The notes beneath the pieces were generated by a model. It was given only the letters and a program-made list of their open reading frames with translations. It was not told the origin of the DNA and did no database searches. A DNA stretch of 7,607 bases from Deltaproteobacteria bacterium (GTDB lineage Bacteria; Desulfobacterota; Desulfobacteria; Desulfobacterales; C00003060). Below are positions 1-5,396 of this stretch, piece by piece (position 1 is the stretch's first letter; every line of letters starts with the position of its first letter). The DNA lies in NCBI GenBank assembly GCA_003647435.1, contig QMMV01000089.1, forward strand, positions 1 to 7,607, read 5' to 3'. A program made the position numbers and the translations under genes.

Positions 1-25
1 CGTGTAACCCGGGCAGTTACTCCCT

Positions 26-170
26 TTGTAACACTTTAGCTCTTTTAAAAAAACAGACATACCGAGCGGACAGGCCATCCGATTGGAGACTGGCTCACTG
101 TCTGAGTTTGAGACGGTCTCCAATCGGATGGCCTGTCCGCAATAATATTTTCAAAAAGCTAAACTGATAC
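26..170 (+). repeat. Direct repeat copy A, split by an insertion
   Basis: Bases 26-60 align with 814-846 at 29 matches over the 33 bases of the shorter copy, with two single-base gaps. Shared blocks include CACTTT and the 12-mer AAAAACAGACAT. Bases 148-170 align with 846-868 at 18 of 23, sharing TTCAAAAA and ending GATAC or AATAC. In copy B the two parts are contiguous. In copy A about 87 bases (61-147), including the perfect inverted repeat at 66-140, separate them. The alignment is read directly from the sequence. That copy A was interrupted by insertion, rather than copy B having suffered a deletion, is inference. Confidence 0.7.
66..140. repeat. 75-base element with perfect 25-bp inverted repeat
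   Basis: Bases 66-90 and 116-140 are perfect reverse complements over 25 bp. The outer ends are GCGGACAGGCC and GGCCTGTCCGC. The stem can extend inward by six further pairs, one of them G·T and with one mismatch, to an 11-base loop at 98-108. No transposase is present and I see no clear target-site duplication. It is not followed by a U-tract (AATAATATTTTC), and the stem is much longer than a normal intrinsic terminator. Its position inside a split direct repeat suggests a small non-autonomous mobile element (MITE-like). A structured RNA or a strong transcription barrier remains possible. Confidence 0.75.
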
Positions 171-177
171 CTCCCTT

Positions 178-194
178 TTTTACAATCTGTAAAA
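178..194. promoter_or_regulatory. Possible operator dyad TTTTACA-N3-TGTAAAA
   Basis: This is a perfect 7-bp inverted repeat with a 3-base spacer. It lies roughly 135-150 bases before the start site predicted from the sigma-54-like promoter at 303-318. Enhancer-binding activators of the NtrC family commonly bind at that distance. The dyad is real. Its role as an activator site is inference, and AT-rich sequence can produce such dyads by chance. Confidence 0.3.
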
Positions 195-214
195 TATACT
201 GACATCGCAGCCGT

Positions 215-244
215 GTCTGCCGGCCAGAAGGCAGAATGGCAGAC
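215..244. promoter_or_regulatory. Inverted repeat GTCTGCC-N16-GGCAGAC
   Basis: The 7-bp arms at 215-221 and 238-244 are perfect. An alternative pairing of CTGCC (217-221) with GGCAG (230-234) forms a smaller hairpin using the same left arm, so two mutually exclusive hairpins are possible. It lies 85-115 bases upstream of the predicted sigma-54 start. It could be a second activator site or a remnant of an RNA structure. No function can be assigned. Confidence 0.25.
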
Positions 245-302
245 CTTCCCATTTTCCTTTCATCCCCATAACTTACCCTTGCAAGCCCCTTAGCAACAGA
301 CG

Positions 303-318
303 TGGCATATCCGTTGCT
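303..318 (+). promoter_or_regulatory. Candidate sigma-54 (-24/-12) promoter
   Basis: TGGCATATCCGTTGCT keeps the invariant GG-N10-GC spacing and matches the RpoN consensus TGGCAC-N5-TTGCW at all but one specified position (T for C). Transcription would begin near 329, giving a leader of about 36 bases before the GTG start of the receiver gene. No comparable sigma-70 promoter is evident close to that gene. Expression from such a site would require RpoN and an ATP-hydrolysing enhancer-binding protein, and upstream dyads at 178-194 and 215-244 lie at suitable distances. The match is seen in the sequence. Activity is inferred. Confidence 0.5.
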
Positions 319-364
319 CCTACTAAAATGTAATACTGCAAAGGTCTTCTAAAGGACAAGCGCC

Positions 365-787
365 GTGGAGGGAAGATTCACAATCCTGATTGCCGACCGG
401 AACCGACACGTTCGAGAATTTCTGCAGCGCGAACTAATGGCAGAAGGTTACAGTGTGAAGACGGCGAGGAGCGGGCGTGAAGTTTTAACGATGGCCGACG
501 GCCAGGACCATCCGGACCTTATTATTCTGGATTTGGAGATATCCCCCGTCAGTCGCTTGATCATTTTAGAAGAGCTTGAAAAGAGGGATCCTCCCATTCC
601 CGTGGTCGTCTACACACTCCTTACCGAGTATAGAGACCACCCGGTAGTAAAGAAGGCTGCCGCCTTTTTAGAAAAGAAGGGAGACAACGTTGATGCCTTT
701 AAGGCAAAGGTAGTGAACGCGTTGAAGAGCTATTATCCGAATCGGTTCTTATCGATATCGAAAGGAGGTGAGACAAAGGAGAAATAA
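365..787 (+). CDS. Stand-alone response regulator receiver-domain protein
   Basis: A single CheY-like receiver domain fills the 140 residues and there is no DNA-binding or enzymatic output domain. The strand-1 motif ILIADRN supplies acidic D11, but the neighbouring position, usually a second Asp, is R12. The phospho-acceptor is D56 in LIILDLE. T84 ends strand 4 (VVVYT), and K104 in FLEKKG is the conserved lysine, although the proline that normally follows is K105. Loss of one metal-binding acid makes normal phosphorylation uncertain. The start is GTG at 365, supported by AAGGA at 352-356 eight bases upstream. Such proteins usually relay signals from a histidine kinase to another protein. No kinase is present in the window, and the nearby permease or the HD-GYP protein are only possible partners. 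The family assignment is firm and the target is unknown. Confidence 0.9.
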   Translation: MEGRFTILIADRNRHVREFLQRELMAEGYSVKTARSGREVLTMADGQDHPDLIILDLEISPVSRLIILEELEKRDPPIPVVVYTLLTEYRDHPVVKKAAAFLEKKGDNVDAFKAKVVNALKSYYPNRFLSISKGGETKEK

Positions 788-813
788 CCAAAAGGGGGCG
801 ATAACAGTAGGAA

Positions 814-868
814 TTGTATCACTTTGCCCTTTCGAAAAACAGACATCTTCAAAAATCCAAGCTAATAC
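814..868 (+). repeat. Direct repeat copy B, intact, in the permease leader
   Basis: This is the contiguous counterpart of the split repeat at 26-60 and 148-170. It contains CACTTT, AAAAACAGACAT and TTCAAAAA, and ends in CTAATAC. It occupies most of the gap between the receiver gene and the permease gene and stops 12 bases before the permease Shine-Dalgarno. Similarity may extend a little upstream to a shared GGGC (11-14 and 796-799). It could be a duplicated promoter or leader, a protein-binding region or a recombination scar. The sequence does not decide between these. Confidence 0.65.
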
Positions 869-880
869 TATCAAACAAAC

Positions 881-890
881 AAGGAGGTGA
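881..890 (+). promoter_or_regulatory. Strong Shine-Dalgarno that fixes the permease start
   Basis: AAGGAGGTGA is a 10-base perfect complement to the 16S rRNA 3' end. It is followed by ATG at 899 with a normal spacing of 8 bases. An in-frame GTG at 887 lies inside this element and therefore cannot be the start. This sets the permease at 427 residues. Confidence 0.85.
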
Positions 891-898
891 AAATAATA

Positions 899-2182
899 AT
901 GAACGTTTTCAGGAAACTGTACGAAGGACTAAAAACCGCTGCCGTAGCCCATGCTGTGTGGGATTATGAGACATCCATGTCAATTCTGAAAAGCCGCAAA
1001 AAACTTTTCATCCTCGGTCTCATGGTGCTGCCCGTGATCCTGGTCTCGATTGCTTTTGCAGTAGATCTTCCAGCAATTTTAGGCGGGAAAAAGGCATATG
1101 CCCCTGCTTTCTATAATCCGACAATCTTTATCATATCTATCTTGATAGGGTTGTGTGCAGGTCTTATCACCGGATGCATCGGGGCGGGCGGTGGTTTTAT
1201 CATAACACCAGCCCTGATGAGCGCCGGGGTAAAGGGAATACTTGCCGTGGGCACGGACCTCTTTCACATCTTTGCCAAGGCCATTATGGGCGCCACCGTA
1301 CATAAGAAACTGGGCAATATCTCCGTAGGTCTTGCAGTGGCGTTCCTGATAGGTTCTTTTATAGGGGTCACAGGCGGAGGAGTGATCAATAGAACCCTCT
1401 ATGAAATGAATCCGGTGCTGAGTGATACGTTCATCAGTTTAGTCTATGTCTTCATGTTAGGGTTTCTTGGACTTTACGCACTTTTCGATTTTCTGAAGCT
1501 ACGAAAAAAAGGGGGAGAAACCGAAGTCCATGGCGGAGAAGCTGAGAGCACCAAGGCAGCGGCTACAACCGGAGTTACGGGATTTGCTGGCAGGCTGCAA
1601 GCGGCCAGGATACCGCCCATAATTACCTTTGATCAGGACCTGGTGCCCGGCGGGAGAAAACTGCCGGCCATCTTTGTGACCATCTGCGGTGGTATCGTCG
1701 GATTTGTAGCTGCTATCATGGGGGTTGGCGGCGGATTTCTCACTTTTCCCATGTTCGTTTACACTCTGGGGGTGTCCTCGTTTACAACTGTCGGTACCGA
1801 CATCTTTCAGATCATCTTTACGGCAGGCTGGGCATCTATCTCTCAGTATGCCATTTATGGGTTTATATTTTACACTCTCGCCACAGGGATGCTGCTCGGC
1901 TCGCTTATAGGGATTCAGATCGGCGCACTGACGACGAAGGTGGTAAAAGGGATCTATATCCGCGGTTTTTATGCTACCGCCATCATTGCGGGTTTTATAA
2001 ACAGACTCTTTGCCCTTCCTGGAAAATTAGGCGACCTCGAAATAATCAAGATATCCAAGGGCCTGGGCAGCGGTTTGGCTACAGCCGGAACAATCATATT
2101 TTTTGTGGTGATCGGCTTTTTTGCTGTCTGGGTATCCAGTAAGTTTTTCGGAAATATAAAAACATTGAAGGGGGGGGTGTAA
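899..2182 (+). CDS. TauE/SafE-family sulfite exporter-like membrane permease
   Basis: This is an integral inner-membrane protein of 427 residues with the duplicated architecture of the TauE/SafE family. The first repeat around residues 84-128 has GAGGGFIITP and AVGTDLF. The second around 264-310 has GVGGGFLTFP and TVGTDIF, so the two halves mirror each other. About eight or nine hydrophobic segments are visible, including an extra one at 35-56 before the first repeat. A hydrophilic linker at 201-255 joins the halves, and the 34-residue N-terminal extension is not typical of shorter family members. Characterised relatives move sulfite, sulfoacetate or other organosulfur anions, but the substrate here cannot be read from sequence. 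The gene ends in a run of eight G that also provides the ribosome site of the next gene, 4 bases downstream. This suggests translational coupling and a shared complex or pathway. Confidence 0.88.
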   Translation: MNVFRKLYEGLKTAAVAHAVWDYETSMSILKSRKKLFILGLMVLPVILVSIAFAVDLPAILGGKKAYAPAFYNPTIFIISILIGLCAGLITGCIGAGGGFIITPALMSAGVKGILAVGTDLFHIFAKAIMGATVHKKLGNISVGLAVAFLIGSFIGVTGGGVINRTLYEMNPVLSDTFISLVYVFMLGFLGLYALFDFLKLRKKGGETEVHGGEAESTKAAATTGVTGFAGRLQAARIPPIITFDQDLVPGGRKLPAIFVTICGGIVGFVAAIMGVGGGFLTFPMFVYTLGVSSFTTVGTDIFQIIFTAGWASISQYAIYGFIFYTLATGMLLGSLIGIQIGALTTKVVKGIYIRGFYATAIIAGFINRLFALPGKLGDLEIIKISKGLGSGLATAGTIIFFVVIGFFAVWVSSKFFGNIKTLKGGV

Positions 2183-2186
2183 GCTC

Positions 2187-2897
2187 ATGGCTATTGTAGA
2201 GAAAAAGGAATTTACCAAAGGTATGATCCTGACCATCTCATTCCTGATTGTTCTGGTGATCATATACTCGCCTGTGTTTAAGGGGAAAAACGGCCTGGAG
2301 GCCTCCGATGATCTTTTTAACTCGATCGCCAAGGGTTCCACCTACTATATTCCAGGGATGATCAAAAAGAGCAAGGCGTTTATGGGCAAAGAGATTGGTG
2401 TGACTATTAGATTAAGTAATACTGACATTGCCAGGAAGACCGGCAGCCTCTTTTCCGCGGCAGGCGCCGCTGTTAGCCAGGATGAAGCTCAACTTACCAT
2501 AAAAGGAGACCTTGGCAAGATACTTGCCGCTGCCCTTCAGGACTCCGATGACATGTTTAACAACAAGGGGGCTGTATTGAGAGAGAAATACGGGTACGAT
2601 CCGAAAGAGGCGATGTACAACTGGTGGTTGGCGTGCAAGCTTATAGACAAGGCACTTAAGAAACAAAAAAGGTTCAAGGAAGCAAAGTTTGTTACCAGCG
2701 TGAGAAAGAAGGCCGTTGAAACAGGGTATAATTTCTACGGCATCGAAGCTGAAAAGGCGTCAAAACGTGCTGGTATCTTGAGCTCTGTTCTGATATTTTA
2801 TGTTGTTTATACCATGTGGTGGGGTTTTTCCGTCTTCTTTCTGTTTGAGGGAATCGGCCTGAAGATGGAAGCGGCCAAGGAAAAGAAAGAAGTCTAA
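2187..2897 (+). CDS. Conserved-looking two-TM protein paired with the TauE/SafE permease
   Basis: I do not recognise a named family. The 236-residue protein has a hydrophobic helix at about 12-30 after a short charged N-terminus. A soluble domain of about 165 residues follows, rich in Lys, Asp and Glu. A second helix at about 198-221 is aromatic-rich (FYVVYTMWWGFSVFFLF), and the tail is charged. By the positive-inside rule both termini should be cytoplasmic and the domain at 31-195 periplasmic. Visible landmarks are SDDLFNSIAKGSTYY near 40-54 and YNWWLACKLIDKA near 144-156. There is no signal-peptidase site and no cofactor motif. The ATG at 2187 follows the permease stop by 4 bases and uses the G-rich end of that gene as ribosome site, so the two are very likely co-expressed. 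An accessory or substrate-presenting subunit of the permease is the simplest inference. Confidence 0.85.
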   Translation: MAIVEKKEFTKGMILTISFLIVLVIIYSPVFKGKNGLEASDDLFNSIAKGSTYYIPGMIKKSKAFMGKEIGVTIRLSNTDIARKTGSLFSAAGAAVSQDEAQLTIKGDLGKILAAALQDSDDMFNNKGAVLREKYGYDPKEAMYNWWLACKLIDKALKKQKRFKEAKFVTSVRKKAVETGYNFYGIEAEKASKRAGILSSVLIFYVVYTMWWGFSVFFLFEGIGLKMEAAKEKKEV

Positions 2898-2917
2898 AAA
2901 ACGACCTCTGCGCCGCA

Positions 2918-2952
2918 GTGCCCATCTCACCTTTTGCGGGTGAGATGGGCAC
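2918..2952 (+). terminator. Hairpin after the permease operon, probable transcription end
   Basis: GTGCCCATCTCACC at 2918-2931 pairs perfectly with 2939-2952 around a 7-base loop (TTTTGCG). It begins 21 bases after the stop of the two-TM protein. The downstream tract is pyrimidine-rich (CTCCCCTTCTC) rather than a true U-run, so it may be an inefficient or factor-assisted terminator, or an mRNA 3'-end stabiliser. The hairpin is clear. The terminator role is inferred from position. Confidence 0.55.
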
Positions 2953-2966
2953 CTCCCCTTCTCACC

Positions 2967-2995
2967 TTGACATCCTAACCCGCCTGTAATATTCA
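2967..2995 (+). promoter_or_regulatory. Candidate sigma-70-type promoter for the HD-GYP gene
   Basis: TTGACA at 2967-2972 is a perfect -35 hexamer. At 17 bases spacing it meets TATTCA (2990-2995), a mediocre -10. An alternative TAATAT (2987-2992) is a better hexamer but sits only 14 bases away. It lies just after the hairpin that closes the preceding operon and about 60 bases before the HD-GYP start, where a promoter is expected. Confidence 0.35.
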
Positions 2996-2997
2996 TT

Positions 2998-3015
2998 CTA
3001 CACAACCTACACAAC
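2998..3015. repeat. Two tandem copies of CTACACAAC
   Basis: Two perfect, adjacent 9-base units occur at 2998-3006 and 3007-3015, at or just after the start site predicted from the promoter candidate upstream. Such placement would suit a repressor site, but a chance duplication of 9 bases is also plausible. Confidence 0.3.
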
Positions 3016-3054
3016 TTCGCTAAAGTCGGGGCTTGTGCGTAAATAGGTCCGCCA

Positions 3055-4668
3055 TTGAGTAAAATATTATCAAACAGAGACGAATCTGGCAGGAACCCGC
3101 TTGAGCATATCATGAAGCTGGCACGGATCGGGACTGCCCTTTCGGCGGAAAAGAACCTTGACCGGCTGTTCGAGATGATTGTAGATGAGGCCCGTGAATT
3201 CACCAATGCCGACGGGGGTACCCTCTACATAATGACCGATGATGAGACTGCATTGCGCTTTGCCATTGTTCAGACTTCATCGTTAAATATTCGGATGGGA
3301 GGCACAAGCGGAGAAATAACCTGGCATCCAATCAACTTGAAAAACCCCGATGGCACCCCCAACCATGCTAATGTCTGTGCCCACGTGGCCTTGTCGGAAG
3401 AGACTGTCAATATTGCTGATGTCTACCATGCAGAGGGGTTTAACTTTGAGGGAACCCGCAAATTCGATGCAGGTACCGGATATCGTTCCAAATCGATGCT
3501 CGTGGTTCCGATGCGCAATCACGAAAATGACATCATTGGCGTGCTCCAATTGTTGAATGCACAGGACAGAGTGACCGGCGAAGTGATCCCGTTTTCCATA
3601 GAATGCCAGAGGCTGACAGAGTCACTGGCCTCCCAGGCGGCAGTGGCCCTTACCAACAATCGGCTTATTCAGGCCTTGGAGAACTTGTTTGAAGCGTTTA
3701 TCAGGTCGATTGCCACGGCTATTGACGAGAAATCACCATATACCGGCGGTCATGTCCGGCGGGTGGCTGAACTAACGATGACTATCGCCGCAAGGATAAA
3801 CGATGCAAAAGATGGCCCCTATGCTAACGTTTCTTTCACTGACGACGAGATGAAAGAACTCCGGATCGCAGCATGGATGCACGATGTAGGCAAAATAACT
3901 ACGCCGGAATACGTCGTGGACAAAGCTACCAAGTTAGAGACGATTTTTGACAGGATTGAGGTCATAAAAACACGGTTTGAGGTGCTGAAGAGGGAAAGCA
4001 AGATCAAATCTCTCAAAGAAAAGGCGTCATGGAAGAAAGACTTACAATTCGAAGCTATCCGAGATAGTTACAAGAACAAAATTAAGAGCTTAAAAGACGA
4101 CTTCAACTTCCTGGCCAGCCTTAACAAGGGAAAAGACTACCTGGATGATGACAGGATCAAGAGGTTACAGGCTATTGCCAGAAAAAAATTGGTAGTCGAT
4201 GGAAAAGTCCAGCCCCTGCTCACCGAAGATGAAATACACAACCTGCTCATTCGCCGGGGGACACTAACGGACGAGGAAAGAGAGATTATCAAGAACCACG
4301 CTGCAATCACTTTCAAGATGCTATCCCAGCTTCCATTTCCGAAAAAGTTGAAAAATGTTCCTCTCTATGCAGGAGCCCACCACGAGAGGCTGGACGGTTC
4401 AGGCTATCCACTCGGGTTGAAAGGAGATCAACTTCCGTTACAGGCGCGGATTATTGCATTGGCCGACGTATTCGAGGCGTTAACAGCCAAGGACAGGCCG
4501 TACAAGAAGGGAAAAACCCTCTCTGAGGCTATGAAGATCCTACAATCTATGGCCAAGGACAACCACATTGACCCAGATTTGTTTGATCTGTTTGTCAAGG
4601 AAGGGATCTATATGGATTATGCCAAGAAAGAGTTGTCCCCCCAGCAGATTGATGAAGTGAAGTCTTAA
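3055..4668 (+). CDS. GAF-domain HD-GYP protein, probable cyclic-di-GMP phosphodiesterase
   Basis: This is a soluble protein of 537 residues. A GAF sensory domain spans about 25-200, with NADGGTLY at 51-58 and a block from F137 to N168 (FDAGTGYRSKS, then VPMRN and GVLQLLN) resembling cyclic-nucleotide-type GAF domains. An HD-GYP domain follows from about 210. Metal ligands are visible at H233, H276-D277, H415, H442-H443 and D471, with K280 and the GYP signature HHERLDGSGYP at 442-452. Y229 sits where some trinuclear HD-GYPs have Glu, so a two-metal site is likely. H276 and H415 are normally about 29 residues apart. Here they are 139 apart, so a Lys/Glu-rich, probably helical insertion of about 110 residues (285-400) is present. 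The start is TTG at 3055, just downstream of an in-frame stop at 3040, with only a weak ribosome site (TAGGT). ATG at 3112 is the alternative. It likely hydrolyses c-di-GMP under GAF control. Confidence 0.9.
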   Translation: MSKILSNRDESGRNPLEHIMKLARIGTALSAEKNLDRLFEMIVDEAREFTNADGGTLYIMTDDETALRFAIVQTSSLNIRMGGTSGEITWHPINLKNPDGTPNHANVCAHVALSEETVNIADVYHAEGFNFEGTRKFDAGTGYRSKSMLVVPMRNHENDIIGVLQLLNAQDRVTGEVIPFSIECQRLTESLASQAAVALTNNRLIQALENLFEAFIRSIATAIDEKSPYTGGHVRRVAELTMTIAARINDAKDGPYANVSFTDDEMKELRIAAWMHDVGKITTPEYVVDKATKLETIFDRIEVIKTRFEVLKRESKIKSLKEKASWKKDLQFEAIRDSYKNKIKSLKDDFNFLASLNKGKDYLDDDRIKRLQAIARKKLVVDGKVQPLLTEDEIHNLLIRRGTLTDEEREIIKNHAAITFKMLSQLPFPKKLKNVPLYAGAHHERLDGSGYPLGLKGDQLPLQARIIALADVFEALTAKDRPYKKGKTLSEAMKILQSMAKDNHIDPDLFDLFVKEGIYMDYAKKELSPQQIDEVKS

Positions 4669-4711
4669 CCATTCAGGTTAGCCAGGGCACAAAGGCTATT
4701 ATCATTTTGAT

Positions 4712-4715
4712 GGAG
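4712..4715 (+). promoter_or_regulatory. Ribosome site that selects the sirC start
   Basis: GGAG lies 6 bases before ATG 4722. Upstream in-frame candidates (TTG 4707, ATG 4710) have only AAAGG at 4691-4695, too far away. The choice of 4722 also gives the family-typical N-terminus MRYYPVNLDV. Confidence 0.65.
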
Positions 4716-4721
4716 ATTCCG

Positions 4722-5396
4722 ATGCGTTATTATCCTGTTAACTTAGACGTTCGCGATAAGGACTGTCTTGTCGTTGGAGGCGGGCACGTCGGCGAGCGGA
4801 AGGTAAAGACCCTGATTGATTGCGGTGCACGTGTCTTCGTTGTAAGCTTGCAAGCCACAGAGTACCTCCGTGGACTTGCCTCGCGTGGCGTCATTGTTTT
4901 GAAGCAGAGGGAGTATCGATCCGCCGACCTGAACAACAAGTTTCTTGTAATTGGTGCAACAGACGATGAAGAGATAAACCAACAAATTAGCAATGATGCT
5001 GCAAGGCTCAGGATTCTGTGTAACATTGCCGACCGCCCGGGAGCCTGCAGCTTTGTTTTGCCCGCTATCGTTCGCCAGGGAGACCTGGTGATTGCCATTT
5101 CTACGTCAAACAAGAGTCCGGCTATAGCCAGGAGGATACGGCAGGAGCTGGAAAAAGAATTCGGGCCGGAATATGCCTTGTTGTTAAACCTGATGGGAGC
5201 CATCCGTCACAAGCTTATGGCAGAGGGGAAAAGCCCTGAAGCCAATAAGCATATTTTTGAATCTTTGCTCGATGAAGGAATCCTGGATATGATCCGGGAA
5301 AAGCGCATCCAGGATGTGGACATCCTGCTCACAGAGGAACTCGGCAAAGGATACGCCTGGAATGAGTTGATGAAAACCACTGAGGACGAGCGATGA
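4722..5396 (+). CDS. Precorrin-2 dehydrogenase (SirC/Met8/CysG N-domain type)
   Basis: This cytoplasmic, NAD-dependent enzyme of 224 residues oxidises precorrin-2 to sirohydrochlorin on the route to sirohaem. In Met8p/CysG relatives it also inserts iron. The Rossmann fold starts at once, with strand CLVVGGG (15-21) and GERK (24-27). NIADRPGACSFVLPAIVRQG (101-120) matches the CysG block, and D104 corresponds to the catalytic Asp of Met8p and CysG. STSNKSPAIARRIR (127-140) begins the helical dimerisation and tail region. There is no fused uroporphyrinogen methyltransferase domain, so that activity must be encoded elsewhere. The stop overlaps the next start (ATGA), giving tight coupling to the HemX-like gene. 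The 53-base gap from the HD-GYP gene shows no terminator. Family assignment is strong. Whether it has chelatase activity is unknown. Confidence 0.9.
   Translation: MRYYPVNLDVRDKDCLVVGGGHVGERKVKTLIDCGARVFVVSLQATEYLRGLASRGVIVLKQREYRSADLNNKFLVIGATDDEEINQQISNDAARLRILCNIADRPGACSFVLPAIVRQGDLVIAISTSNKSPAIARRIRQELEKEFGPEYALLLNLMGAIRHKLMAEGKSPEANKHIFESLLDEGILDMIREKRIQDVDILLTEELGKGYAWNELMKTTEDER

Larger units (their letters stand above)
1..364. other. Non-coding leader region upstream of the receiver gene
   Basis: I find no supportable coding region here. A TAA at 5-7 could close a gene lying upstream of the window, but that cannot be shown. The stretch holds half of a direct repeat (26-60), a long inverted repeat (66-140), the other half of the direct repeat (148-170), two small dyads (178-194 and 215-244) and a sigma-54-like promoter (303-318). 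The density of dyads and the conserved repeat halves indicate a regulatory or mobile-element-modified intergenic region rather than a decayed gene. Confidence 0.7.

Noticed and set aside
66..140. CRISPR repeat or tRNA-like structure
   Set aside because: There is only one element, with no regular spacers, no cloverleaf and no anticodon arm. It is a simple long hairpin.
195..200. TATACT as a -10 element
   Set aside because: No acceptable -35 lies 16-18 bases upstream (TCCCTT at best), and the leader to the receiver gene would be long.
768..890. 40-codon open frame from GTG inside the orphan SD, ending in the permease SD
   Set aside because: The GTG overlaps the SD itself and has no ribosome site upstream. 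The peptide is low-complexity and overlaps the repeat, so it is most likely a chance open frame.
887..898. GTG at 887 as the permease start
   Set aside because: It lies within the Shine-Dalgarno sequence. ATG at 899 has correct spacing.
788..898. Cyclic-di-GMP (GEMM) riboswitch before the permease
   Set aside because: The window contains an HD-GYP protein, so this was considered, but I see none of the conserved GEMM core or paired stems in this A-rich leader.
2760..3206. 148-residue open frame on the minus strand
   Set aside because: It runs antisense across the end of the two-TM gene, the terminator hairpin and the start of the HD-GYP gene. It has no recognisable motif or ribosome site.
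4730..5203. 157-residue open frame on the minus strand
   Set aside because: It is a shadow of sirC, whose sense frame has clear family motifs.
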